46,466 nt of DNA from Prolixibacteraceae bacterium (GTDB taxonomy: Bacteria > Bacteroidota > Bacteroidia > Bacteroidales > Prolixibacteraceae): the NCBI GenBank assembly GCA_028683385.1, contig JAQUIJ010000010.1, positions 1 through 46,466 on the forward strand. Direction: 5' to 3'. The notes beneath the pieces were generated by a model. It did no database searches. It was not told where the DNA came from and saw only the letters and a list, made by a program, of their open reading frames with translations. Of this stretch, positions 7,148 to 15,114 are shown in pieces; position 1 is the stretch's first letter; every line of letters begins with the position of its first letter. A program made the translations under genes and the position numbers.

Positions 7148-7834
7148 ATGAACACAATTAAAGTCATTGGATTCGATGCCGACGATACCCTTTGGGTAAA
7201 CGAACCTTTTTATCAGAAGGTAGAAAGAGAGTTTTGCCAGATGATGAAAACCCATCTTGATGAAGCTGAAACATCGAAGGAGTTGTTCAAAACAGAAATG
7301 CAGAACCTTGAAATTTATGGTTACGGCGTTAAAGGATTCATTTTAGCGATGGTCGAAACTGCAATCAAAATAACAGATGCTAAAATTACTTCAGAAGAAA
7401 TAAACCGTATTATAGACATAGGCAAAACCCTTTTAAATATGCCTATTCAATTACTCGATGGCGTTGAGAATGTGTTGCAAAAACTTCAGGGAAAATACAA
7501 ACTGATACTTGTAACCAAGGGCGATTTGCTCGATCAGGAGCGGAAACTTCAAAAATCGGGGTTGATTAATTATTTCCACCACATCGAAATAATGAGCGAC
7601 AAACACGAGAACAATTACCGGAAGCTCCTCTCCCACCTCGACATTCAGCCCAACGAATTTTTGATGGTAGGTAACTCCGTAAAATCTGATATTCTACCTG
7701 TTATCAATATCGGGGCAAGCGCCATTCACATTCCGTTTGAAGTAACCTGGCAACACGAAACCCATCACGATTCAACAGAAACGTCCGATTTTATTACTGT
7801 TTCATCGATTTCAGAAATTTTAGAATTACTATAA
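7148..7834 (+). CDS. HAD-family hydrolase
   Basis: A 228-residue haloacid-dehalogenase-superfamily enzyme, probably a small-molecule phosphatase in the cytoplasm. Motif I is FDADDTLW (nucleophile Asp10, acid/base Asp12), motif II is the Thr of ILVTKGD near 121, motif III Lys is likely in the NNYRKLL segment near 157, and motif IV is VGNSVKSDILP near 174-184. An all-helical cap lies between motifs I and II (C1 type). Substrate specificity cannot be read from the sequence. It starts 3 bp after the MFS gene and precedes deoC by 20 bp, so it is part of the same operon; a link to nucleotide or sugar-phosphate salvage is possible but unproven. Confidence 0.88.
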   Translation: MNTIKVIGFDADDTLWVNEPFYQKVEREFCQMMKTHLDEAETSKELFKTEMQNLEIYGYGVKGFILAMVETAIKITDAKITSEEINRIIDIGKTLLNMPIQLLDGVENVLQKLQGKYKLILVTKGDLLDQERKLQKSGLINYFHHIEIMSDKHENNYRKLLSHLDIQPNEFLMVGNSVKSDILPVINIGASAIHIPFEVTWQHETHHDSTETSDFITVSSISEILELL

Positions 7835-7854
7835 TAACCTAAACTCGTACTCCA

Positions 7855-8574
7855 ATGAACGAAATAGTACATCAGCTCGCCAAAATGATTGACCATTCGA
7901 TCCTTCACCCAACCATGACCGATGCAGATTTAAAACGGGAATGTGAAGTTGCCCGGAAATACGATGTAGCGTCGGTTTGCGTAAAACCATATGCCGTAAA
8001 ACAAGCTGTTGAATTGCTGAAAGGAAGCGATGTTTTAGTCGGCTGTGTCATTGGCTTTCCGGCAGGAAACTCTGCGATTGAAGTAAAAGTTTTCGAAGCC
8101 GAGACTGCCTGCAAAGACGGAGCAGTTGAAATTGATATGGTCATCAACATTGGCAAGGCTTTGCTGGGCGATTGGACCTATATTACTGATGAAATTAAAT
8201 CGGTTACTGATGCTTGTCACCGCAACGGCGCAATTGTAAAAGTGATCTTCGAAACCGACTACGTGACCAAAGAAACTGACATTATAAAACTTTGCCAGAT
8301 TTGTACCGAAGTGGGCGCCGACTATGTAAAAACCTCTTCAGGATTTGGATTTGTGAAACAGACGAATGGCGATTACAACTATGTTGGAGCGACCATTCCA
8401 ATTCTTGAACTCATGAAAAAAAGTGTTGGTCCAAAGGTAAAAGTGAAAGCTGCCGGTGGTGTTCGCACACTCGATCAATTGCTTGCTGTTCAGGCTGCCG
8501 GATGCTCCAGGTGCGGTGCAACTGCCACGATCACCATAATAGAAGATGCGATCAAACGTTTCGGGAAACAATAA
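7855..8574 (+). CDS. deoC: Deoxyribose-phosphate aldolase
   Basis: A 239-residue class I aldolase that splits 2-deoxyribose 5-phosphate into glyceraldehyde 3-phosphate and acetaldehyde in deoxynucleoside breakdown. The TIM-barrel signature residues are clear: IDHSILHP at the N terminus, GFPAGN near 62-67, EIDMVINIG (catalytic Asp) near 92-100, the Schiff-base lysine in YVKTSSGFG near 158-166, and the second active lysine in KVKAAGGVR near 193-201. The usual phosphate-binding GASR-x-G-T/S loop is GCSRCGATAT here, which is a modest variation. The acetaldehyde product might be consumed by the alcohol dehydrogenase encoded in the same gene run, but that is inference. Confidence 0.95.
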   Translation: MNEIVHQLAKMIDHSILHPTMTDADLKRECEVARKYDVASVCVKPYAVKQAVELLKGSDVLVGCVIGFPAGNSAIEVKVFEAETACKDGAVEIDMVINIGKALLGDWTYITDEIKSVTDACHRNGAIVKVIFETDYVTKETDIIKLCQICTEVGADYVKTSSGFGFVKQTNGDYNYVGATIPILELMKKSVGPKVKVKAAGGVRTLDQLLAVQAAGCSRCGATATITIIEDAIKRFGKQ

Positions 8575-8657
8575 AATTGAGATTTGCCAAAGAATTTATT
8601 AGATTTTGGCATGAAATGTGAATCAAAACAAACTCACTACAATTAAAAGATTATCCC

Positions 8658-9404
8658 ATGAAAACCTCAAGTATCTGGATTGCTTCAATTGCGCTTATCA
8701 TCAGTTTTGGTATTAGTGCTCTATTTATTGGAAGGTCGCTACAACGTTTTAAGGCTGAAGACCGAAGTGTTAGCGTTAAAGGTTTTGCTGAAAGGGAAGT
8801 TAAAGCCGACCTTGCAGTCTGGATCATTCAGACCCGAATGGCAAATAACGATTTGATGGAAGGAAGCAAAGCTATTGATGAGGCCAAAAATAAAGTAATT
8901 GCTTTTATGCTTCAGAACCAGATTAAACAAGAAGAAATTGTGGTTGAAGGAATTGTGGTAACCGATAAAAAGGCGCAACAGTACGATAATTTCCAGCAAG
9001 GCAATGCTTTCAGATATTTGATAACACAGAATTTTCAGATCAGGAGTAACAATGTTGACTTATTGCAAAAAGTGAGCAGAATGACAGGTGAATTGCTTCA
9101 GGTTGGCGTATTTCTATCGAACAGCGATTATGGAAATCCACTTCAATTCTATTTCACCAAGCTGAACGAAATTAAACCTGAAATGATTACCGAAGCCACG
9201 CAAAATGCGCGTAAAGCAGCTCAACAATTTGCAAACGAAAACGATTCAAAATTGGGCAGTTTGAAAAAAGCCAATCAGGGTTTGTTTACCATTGTTGATC
9301 GTACTGCATCACTTTCAGGAGGCGAAGGTGGGTATGCTTCAGGAACTAACGATTTATTCAAAAAAGTAAGAGTCGTAATTTCTGCTGAATACTCGATAGA
9401 CTAA
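8658..9404 (+). CDS. SIMPL-domain (DUF541) membrane-anchored protein
   Basis: A 248-residue protein with an N-terminal membrane anchor (residues about 5-27, IWIASIALIISFGISALFIG) followed by a SIMPL/DUF541 domain facing the periplasm. Family marks are SVKGFAEREVKADLAVW near 39-55 and the C-terminal region beginning EATQNARKAAQQFA near 180. The molecular function is not established; members form oligomers and are linked to oxidative or envelope stress. It stands 83 bp after deoC and ends 2 bp before the convergent nfeD gene, so there is no room for a terminator between the two coding ends. Confidence 0.85.
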   Translation: MKTSSIWIASIALIISFGISALFIGRSLQRFKAEDRSVSVKGFAEREVKADLAVWIIQTRMANNDLMEGSKAIDEAKNKVIAFMLQNQIKQEEIVVEGIVVTDKKAQQYDNFQQGNAFRYLITQNFQIRSNNVDLLQKVSRMTGELLQVGVFLSNSDYGNPLQFYFTKLNEIKPEMITEATQNARKAAQQFANENDSKLGSLKKANQGLFTIVDRTASLSGGEGGYASGTNDLFKKVRVVISAEYSID

Positions 9405-9406
9405 TT

Positions 9407-10813
9407 TCACACAATCTCCACATACAACTGTGCCGCTTCCACTCTGACAACTACGATGTTTGTTCCTTTGTCAATCATTCCCGACACGGCCATTGCATCG
9501 TAGCTTTGGCCATCAATATTTATTTTTCCTGAAGGTCGTAAAGTCGTAACTGCCATACCGCTCTTTCCTTTCAGCAAAAGTAGTTCCGGGTCAACACCAA
9601 CATATCCATCTTCGCTTTTCATGGTCTGGTGTAGAGAAAGATGAGCAAATCGTCCGGTTTCGGCTGTAAACATTTTTTGACTTAGGTAAATCGCCAGACC
9701 AATTCCAGCAATGGTTCCGATAAAAACGGTTCCCAAAGCAATAAGCAGGTCGTTACCTTTAACCTCGTCAAACGAGAAATTGACATTTTTGATCAAACTC
9801 AAAACCAATCCGGAGAAGGTTAATGTAATTCCTGAAATACCAGTAATACCAAAGCCGGGAACCACAAATATTTCAAGCGCAATCAGGATTAAGCCAATGA
9901 TGAACATCAAAATTTCCCAATTTGCAGCCAAACCTTCTAGGTATAAAGGTGAGAAATATAAAACTGCCGCCAAAACAGCGACTCCAAGCGGAAAGCCAAT
10001 GCCAGGCGACTGCATTTCAAAATAAATTCCGCCCAAAATCAACATGATCAGAATTCCTGAAACAATCGGGTTCACCATAAATCCAATGAACTTTTCGAGT
10101 GCAGTTGGTTTATATTCCACGATCCGGGCATTCTGCATCTTTTCCATTTTCAGGACTTGCTCAACCGTTTCGCAGATTCCTTCACAATAGCCGTTTTTCA
10201 TGGCTTCAGCAGGAGTGAAAGTCAGTATTTTGCCAGTGTCGATTACTCCCTTAATATAGACCCGTTCATCGACCATCGCTTCAGCAATGAGCGGATCTCG
10301 CTTCCATCGGTAAGTTGTGTCTTGTCCTGAGATGATGGTATCTTTTCCATGCGATTCGGCTGTTGCGCGCATGGTAGCCCGCATGTAAGATTGGTATTTG
10401 TCGGGCATTTTTTCACCTGTTTGGTTCACAACCGTTGCTGCTCCCAACGAAGCGCCAGTTCGCATATAAATGTGGTCGCAGGCCAACGAAATAAGCGCGC
10501 CAGCCGAAGCGGCATTGTTATCGACAAAAACTACAACCGGAATTTTGCTGTTCAGAATGCGGGTACGGATCGAATCGGCATCAACCACCGTTCCACCATA
10601 GGTATTCATGTGAATCAGAATCAAATTGGCTTTCAAACTATTGGCTTCATCAAATGCCTGTTTGGTTTGCCGCCATATGGCAGGCGCAATGTTCTCTTTG
10701 ATGTTGAACTTGTAAACAAGCTTTTCTTCACTCGATTTTAACTCCTGAGCAACTCCATTAAAGCCGCAGAAAAGTAAACTGGTAAATAAAGCAAATATTG
10801 AAAATGATTTCAT
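9407..10813 (-). CDS. nfeD: Long-form NfeD membrane serine protease
   Basis: A 468-residue protein with the complete long NfeD layout: signal peptide (about 1-22), a ClpP-class protease domain (about 30-230), four to five membrane helices (about 248-385) and a C-terminal OB-fold domain (about 395-468). The serine is Ser103 in NNAASAGALIS, and a candidate dyad lysine is Lys139 in PDKYQS, in line with archaeal 1510-N proteases. GGTVVDAD near 73-80 is the usual oxyanion-side motif. Such proteins cleave stomatin-like partners and act in membrane quality control; no stomatin gene is adjacent here. The lipocalin gene upstream on the same strand ends 29 bp before it, so they form an operon. Confidence 0.92.
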   Translation of the reverse strand: MKSFSIFALFTSLLFCGFNGVAQELKSSEEKLVYKFNIKENIAPAIWRQTKQAFDEANSLKANLILIHMNTYGGTVVDADSIRTRILNSKIPVVVFVDNNAASAGALISLACDHIYMRTGASLGAATVVNQTGEKMPDKYQSYMRATMRATAESHGKDTIISGQDTTYRWKRDPLIAEAMVDERVYIKGVIDTGKILTFTPAEAMKNGYCEGICETVEQVLKMEKMQNARIVEYKPTALEKFIGFMVNPIVSGILIMLILGGIYFEMQSPGIGFPLGVAVLAAVLYFSPLYLEGLAANWEILMFIIGLILIALEIFVVPGFGITGISGITLTFSGLVLSLIKNVNFSFDEVKGNDLLIALGTVFIGTIAGIGLAIYLSQKMFTAETGRFAHLSLHQTMKSEDGYVGVDPELLLLKGKSGMAVTTLRPSGKINIDGQSYDAMAVSGMIDKGTNIVVVRVEAAQLYVEIV

Positions 10814-10842
10814 TTTAAAACTATTTTTCTTTACTGTAATTT

Positions 10843-11379
10843 TTAACTCGTTTTCTGTGGAACTTTCACCAACTTATCCAGATTGTATCCACGTTTTCGA
10901 GCTCTTTCAAGCAACATTTCGTAAATCTCAGGAGCCATTTGCGGAGTCCGGCACAATATCCAAAAGTACTTATCAGATGAACTACCAATCATGACATACT
11001 GGTAATTTTCATCCAGTTCCAGCACATTATAATCACCATAAAAGATCCAGAAAAAAGAGACCTTAAGCTTACCCGGCTCCGCTTTATTTGGAATTTTAGC
11101 TTTGCCTTCGGCAACAGAAAGTTCTCCATCCAAGGTGTTTTTATAACCCTGATTCATGACTTTGATTTTGCCATCTTCGCGTAAACTATAAGTTGCCGTA
11201 ACGCCGACCATATTTTTCTCGAACGAATGCGGGAAACGGGCTATTTCATACCAGGTTCCGAGGTAGCGATTCAGGTCAAGTTCTTTAACGGTAGTCTTAT
11301 CAAGCATCTGACTATTGGTATTGGTACAACTGAAAGTGAAGAATAAACTCAATAACAGCAACAAACGGATTTTTGACAT
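10843..11379 (-). CDS. Lipocalin-family lipoprotein (Blc-like)
   Basis: A 178-residue outer-membrane-type lipoprotein. The signal peptide ends in a lipobox FTFSC with Cys18 as the lipidated residue. The lipocalin hallmark YLGTWYEIARFPHSFEKN follows near residues 36-53, and later strands include a VSFFWIFYGDYNVLELDENYQY-like segment and the C-terminal LCRTPQM. Blc-type lipocalins bind lysophospholipids or fatty acids and help under envelope stress. A longer frame opens at a TTG at 11403, but that codon lies inside a -7 promoter element (11401-11408), so the ATG at 11379 is preferred. It leads an operon with nfeD. Confidence 0.9.
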   Translation of the reverse strand: MSKIRLLLLLSLFFTFSCTNTNSQMLDKTTVKELDLNRYLGTWYEIARFPHSFEKNMVGVTATYSLREDGKIKVMNQGYKNTLDGELSVAEGKAKIPNKAEPGKLKVSFFWIFYGDYNVLELDENYQYVMIGSSSDKYFWILCRTPQMAPEIYEMLLERARKRGYNLDKLVKVPQKTS

Positions 11380-11400
11380 GGTGATCCAATTAGATATGTT

Positions 11401-11408
11401 CAAATTTA
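11401..11408 (-). promoter_or_regulatory. -7 promoter element (TAAATTTG) of the lipocalin-nfeD operon
   Basis: Read on the minus strand this is TAAATTTG, an exact TAnnTTTG match 21 bp before the lipocalin ATG. No convincing -33 TTG is visible. Confidence 0.5.
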
Positions 11409-11526
11409 CTTAATAAACAGCACACCATGCATGTTTGCTGAAATAATCTTTAAGCACCTCTCTTCCGGCAAACGGTGAATTATCCAATCAACAAAACGAC
11501 AACTTCTACCCAATCACAAATTTTCA

Positions 11527-11534
11527 TACCTTTA
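11527..11534 (+). promoter_or_regulatory. Possible -7 element (TACCTTTA) of purB
   Basis: Seven of eight positions match TAnnTTTG, 23 bp before the purB ATG. A -33 element is not clear. Confidence 0.4.
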
Positions 11535-11557
11535 CGCCTCGAAAATAAAATGAAAAC

Positions 11558-12904
11558 ATGGAATTAAGTTTACTCACAGCTATATCGCCTATTGATGGCC
11601 GTTACCGTTCAAAAGTTGAAAATCTTCAGCTCTATTTTTCTGAATTCGCTTTAATCAAATACCGCGTATTGGTTGAAGTTGAATACTTTATTGCACTTTG
11701 CGAACTACCGTTGCCTCAATTGGCTTCATTCGATAAAAGTCAGTTTGAATCGCTCCGCAAAATAGTAGCTAACTTTTCGCTGGAAGATGCCCAACGCATT
11801 AAAGACATTGAAAAAGTAACCAACCACGACGTAAAAGCTGTTGAGTATTTCCTGAAAGAAGAATTCGACAAACTAAATATTCAGACATACAAAGAGTTTA
11901 TCCATTTCGGATTGACTTCGCAGGACATCAACAACACCGCTGTTCCGAAATCAATCCAGGATGCGTTGGACAACGAGTATTACCCATCGATCAACGACTT
12001 GGTTGACAAACTGGACGAAATGGCTGACGAATGGAAAAACATTCCAATGCTGGCTAAAACTCACGGTCAGCCCGCTTCACCAACCAATTTGGGCAAAGAA
12101 ATCCGCGTATTTTCAGAGCGTTTGAAAGGCCAGTTGAATCAGTTGAAAAACATTTCGTGTGATGCCAAATTTGGTGGGGCAACCGGAAATTTTAATGCGC
12201 ATCATATTGCTTATCCTGAAATTAGCTGGAAAGCTTTCGGCAACCATTTTCTGAAGAAATATCTGGGTCTCGAGCGTTCTCAGTACACCACGCAGATTGC
12301 CAATTACGACAATCATGCTGCTATTTTTGATGCAATGAAACGCATCAATAACATCATCATGGATTTGAACCGCGATATGTGGACCTATGTTTCGATGGAA
12401 TATTTCAAGCAAAAAATTAAAGCTGGTGAAGTAGGTTCTTCTGCAATGCCGCACAAAGTAAACCCCATCGATTTCGAAAACTCGGAAGGGAATATCGGAC
12501 TGGCAAATGCCATTTTCGAGCATTTATCAGCTAAGCTACCGGTTTCACGTTTGCAGCGCGACTTGACAGATTCTACAGTTTTGCGTAACATCGGTGTTCC
12601 ATTTGCCCATTCGCTGATTTCGATTAACTCAACCATGCGCGGGTTAAATAAGCTGCTTATTAATACTGACGCCATCAATGCCGATCTGGAAAAGAACTGG
12701 CCGGTTGTTGCCGAGGCCATTCAAACCATCCTGCGACGAGAAGGATATCCGAATCCATACGAAGCTCTTCGCAACCTAACCCGTGTGAACCGTAAGATTG
12801 ATCAGGAAGTAATTCATGAATTTATTGATTCGCTCCAAATTACTAATGCGTTGAAGAGCGAGTTAAAAAAGATTACTCCGCAAAATTATACCGGAATTTT
12901 TTGA
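11558..12904 (+). CDS. purB: Adenylosuccinate lyase
   Basis: A 448-residue fumarase/aspartase-superfamily enzyme that releases fumarate from adenylosuccinate and from SAICAR in purine synthesis. It has the family start SPIDGRYRS (about 10-18), the catalytic-histidine loop KTHGQPASPT near 167-176, and the superfamily signature with the catalytic serine loop, GSSAMPHKVNPIDFEN, near 292-307. FVxHFGLTSQDINNTA-type residues (FIHFGLTSQDINN) near 114-126 bind substrate. The length and the PurB long-form features (as in E. coli rather than B. subtilis type) fit well. It appears to have its own promoter and is followed after 68 bp by an ABC exporter gene. Confidence 0.96.
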   Translation: MELSLLTAISPIDGRYRSKVENLQLYFSEFALIKYRVLVEVEYFIALCELPLPQLASFDKSQFESLRKIVANFSLEDAQRIKDIEKVTNHDVKAVEYFLKEEFDKLNIQTYKEFIHFGLTSQDINNTAVPKSIQDALDNEYYPSINDLVDKLDEMADEWKNIPMLAKTHGQPASPTNLGKEIRVFSERLKGQLNQLKNISCDAKFGGATGNFNAHHIAYPEISWKAFGNHFLKKYLGLERSQYTTQIANYDNHAAIFDAMKRINNIIMDLNRDMWTYVSMEYFKQKIKAGEVGSSAMPHKVNPIDFENSEGNIGLANAIFEHLSAKLPVSRLQRDLTDSTVLRNIGVPFAHSLISINSTMRGLNKLLINTDAINADLEKNWPVVAEAIQTILRREGYPNPYEALRNLTRVNRKIDQEVIHEFIDSLQITNALKSELKKITPQNYTGIF

Positions 12905-12972
12905 TGGTACAATAAACGATTCAAATTTAAAGTTTTAGATACAGTTATTTCTACTGATCATTTTACTATTCG

Positions 12973-14793
12973 ATGAAAGATTTTTTTCAGATTTTAAGGC
13001 GATTCATTCCACCCTATAAGAAACAGTTAATTCTCAATTTCCTGTTTAATTTGCTTTCAGCTTTGTTCACCGTTTTTTCGGTGACCATGATGATACCAAT
13101 TCTGGACATCCTTTTTGATCAGAAAAAGAATGTGTATGACATGATGCCATGGGCGATGAATCTGGACGCGGTAAAACACAACCTGTATTATTATATCACA
13201 GTATTTAAAGATACCAATGGAGCTGGCCTTACACTTTTACTGATCGGCGCGTTTGTCATTTTTGCCACCTTGCTGAAAGTCGGATTTTACTATTTGGGAG
13301 CTTATGAGGCCATTTACATCCGGAACGGAGTGGTGAAAGATATGCGTGAACAGATTTACCAGAAAATGCTTAAGCTGGCACTACCCTTCTTTTCTGAAGA
13401 GCGCAAAGGAGACATCATGTCGCGCATCACAGGCGATGTTACGGAAGTGGAAAACTCGATTATGTCGTCGCTCGACATGTTCCTGAAAAATCCGATCATC
13501 ATCATCGTTTTGCTTGCCTCAATGCTCGTTATGAGCCCACGAATGACGCTTTTTATCTTTATCGTGTTGCCAGTTGCCGGTTATATTATTGGCCGTGTTG
13601 GGAAATCATTGAAAAAGGTATCGCGCGAAGGTCAGGACAAAATGGGCGAAATACTTACAGTTGTTGAAGAAACTCTTGGCGGACTGCGGATCATTAAAGC
13701 TTTCAATGCCGAAAAGAAAATGAATGCCCGCTTCAATTCTGAACTTCATGATTACAAATCAATCATGAACCGACTTATGCGACGCCGCGAACTGGCACAT
13801 CCATTGAGCGAATTGCTTGGAACCGTGGTAATTATCATTGTAGTTTGGTATGGTGGAACTTTAATTTTAAGCAACAACAGCGAACTCACCGGAACCGAAT
13901 TCATCGCCTATCTGGCTATTTTCTATCAGATCATCAATCCGGCAAAAGCATTCACAACAGCACTTTATAGCATTCAGAAAGGATTAGCATCGATGGATCG
14001 TATTGACAAAATTCTTTATGCCGATGTGACTATTCCTCAAGCTCCGGATGCAAAATCAATTCATACACTGAAAGATTCCATCGAATATCGGAATGTTACT
14101 TTCGCTTATGAAGATAAAGTGGTGCTAAACAATGTTTCGCTCACAATTCCGAAAGGAAAAACCATTGCGTTGGTGGGTCAATCCGGAAGTGGAAAAACTA
14201 CTTTTGTTGACTTACTTCCCCGGTTTTACGATGTGAATGAAGGACAGATTCTGATTGACGGCGTTGATCTCCGTGATCTGAAACTTCACGATTTACGCGA
14301 TTTGATGGGAAATGTGAATCAGGAAGCCATTTTGTTCAACGATACCATTTTCAGCAATATAGCTTTTGGCGTGGACAATGCTTCAATGCCTGAAGTAATT
14401 GCCGCAGCTAAAGTGGCCAATGCGCACGACTTCATTATAGAGACAGAACATGGTTACGACACAGTAATTGGTGACCGTGGAAGCAAACTTTCAGGTGGAC
14501 AACGGCAACGGTTGAGCATTGCCCGTGCAATTTTGAAAAATCCACCAGTTCTGATTTTGGATGAAGCCACTTCAGCCCTCGATACCGAATCGGAACGACT
14601 GGTTCAGGATGCGTTAGAGAATCTGATGAAAAACCGTACTTCTGTGGTTATTGCACACCGTTTATCAACCGTTCGCAATGCCGATCTCATTTGCGTTTTC
14701 CATGAAGGAGAAATCATCGAACGGGGAACTCACGACGAATTGATTAAACTGAATGGTCGATACAAACACCTGCACAGCATGCAAATGTTTTAA
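12973..14793 (+). CDS. ABC exporter, MsbA-like half transporter
   Basis: A 606-residue fused permease-ATPase. The N-terminal part (about 1-320) has six predicted membrane helices of the type I exporter fold. The ATPase domain follows: Walker A GQSGSGKTT near 402-410, Q-loop in NVNQEAILFND near 449-459, signature LSGGQRQR near 506-513, Walker B and catalytic Glu in VLILDEATSALD near 525-536, and the switch His in IAHR near 558. It works as a homodimer or heterodimer; lipid A/lipid flipping (MsbA) is a common role of this type in Bacteroidota, but a drug or peptide substrate is also possible. It lies 68 bp after purB. Confidence 0.92.
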   Translation: MKDFFQILRRFIPPYKKQLILNFLFNLLSALFTVFSVTMMIPILDILFDQKKNVYDMMPWAMNLDAVKHNLYYYITVFKDTNGAGLTLLLIGAFVIFATLLKVGFYYLGAYEAIYIRNGVVKDMREQIYQKMLKLALPFFSEERKGDIMSRITGDVTEVENSIMSSLDMFLKNPIIIIVLLASMLVMSPRMTLFIFIVLPVAGYIIGRVGKSLKKVSREGQDKMGEILTVVEETLGGLRIIKAFNAEKKMNARFNSELHDYKSIMNRLMRRRELAHPLSELLGTVVIIIVVWYGGTLILSNNSELTGTEFIAYLAIFYQIINPAKAFTTALYSIQKGLASMDRIDKILYADVTIPQAPDAKSIHTLKDSIEYRNVTFAYEDKVVLNNVSLTIPKGKTIALVGQSGSGKTTFVDLLPRFYDVNEGQILIDGVDLRDLKLHDLRDLMGNVNQEAILFNDTIFSNIAFGVDNASMPEVIAAAKVANAHDFIIETEHGYDTVIGDRGSKLSGGQRQRLSIARAILKNPPVLILDEATSALDTESERLVQDALENLMKNRTSVVIAHRLSTVRNADLICVFHEGEIIERGTHDELIKLNGRYKHLHSMQMF

Positions 14794-15114
14794 AATCAAG
14801 CTAAAAGGCAAAATCAAAAGAGCGTAGTAATTGATTGCAACTTAATTTGTGTTCTCGTATTCAGGCTTTCTAAAAAAAACTAAATCACTTTCAATATTTT
14901 ATTACATTTACCGCGTTTGAAAAACCTTTGGTCGATTAGAACTGGCGCGGGTTACAGCAGAATTTGATGATTCACTATATTTCATTATTACTGCGACCCA
15001 ATGCTACTTTATCTATTCGAATTTCCAGATTCGGATTTTTCAGGCAAAATCAGGAGTAAAATGTCTTTTTAAGCAAAAATAAAAGAGTATAAACAAATAA
15101 TTAACTTTTCCTTA
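14794..15114. other. Intergenic, 321 bp before speA
   Basis: AT-rich stretch with no reading frame of note. I looked for a terminator after the ABC gene, a TAnnTTTG element and riboswitch-like pairing before speA and found none that is convincing. Confidence 0.5.

Noticed and set aside
8585-8611. 7-bp stem TGCCAAA/TTTGGCA after deoC
   Set aside because: Short stem, 13-nt loop and no T run; too weak to call a terminator.
10349-10741. 130-residue frame on the + strand
   Set aside because: Lies antisense within nfeD, whose protein shows full family motifs; no recognisable domain in this frame.
14794-15114. Possible riboswitch before speA
   Set aside because: No matching conserved blocks or convincing stems were found in the spacer.
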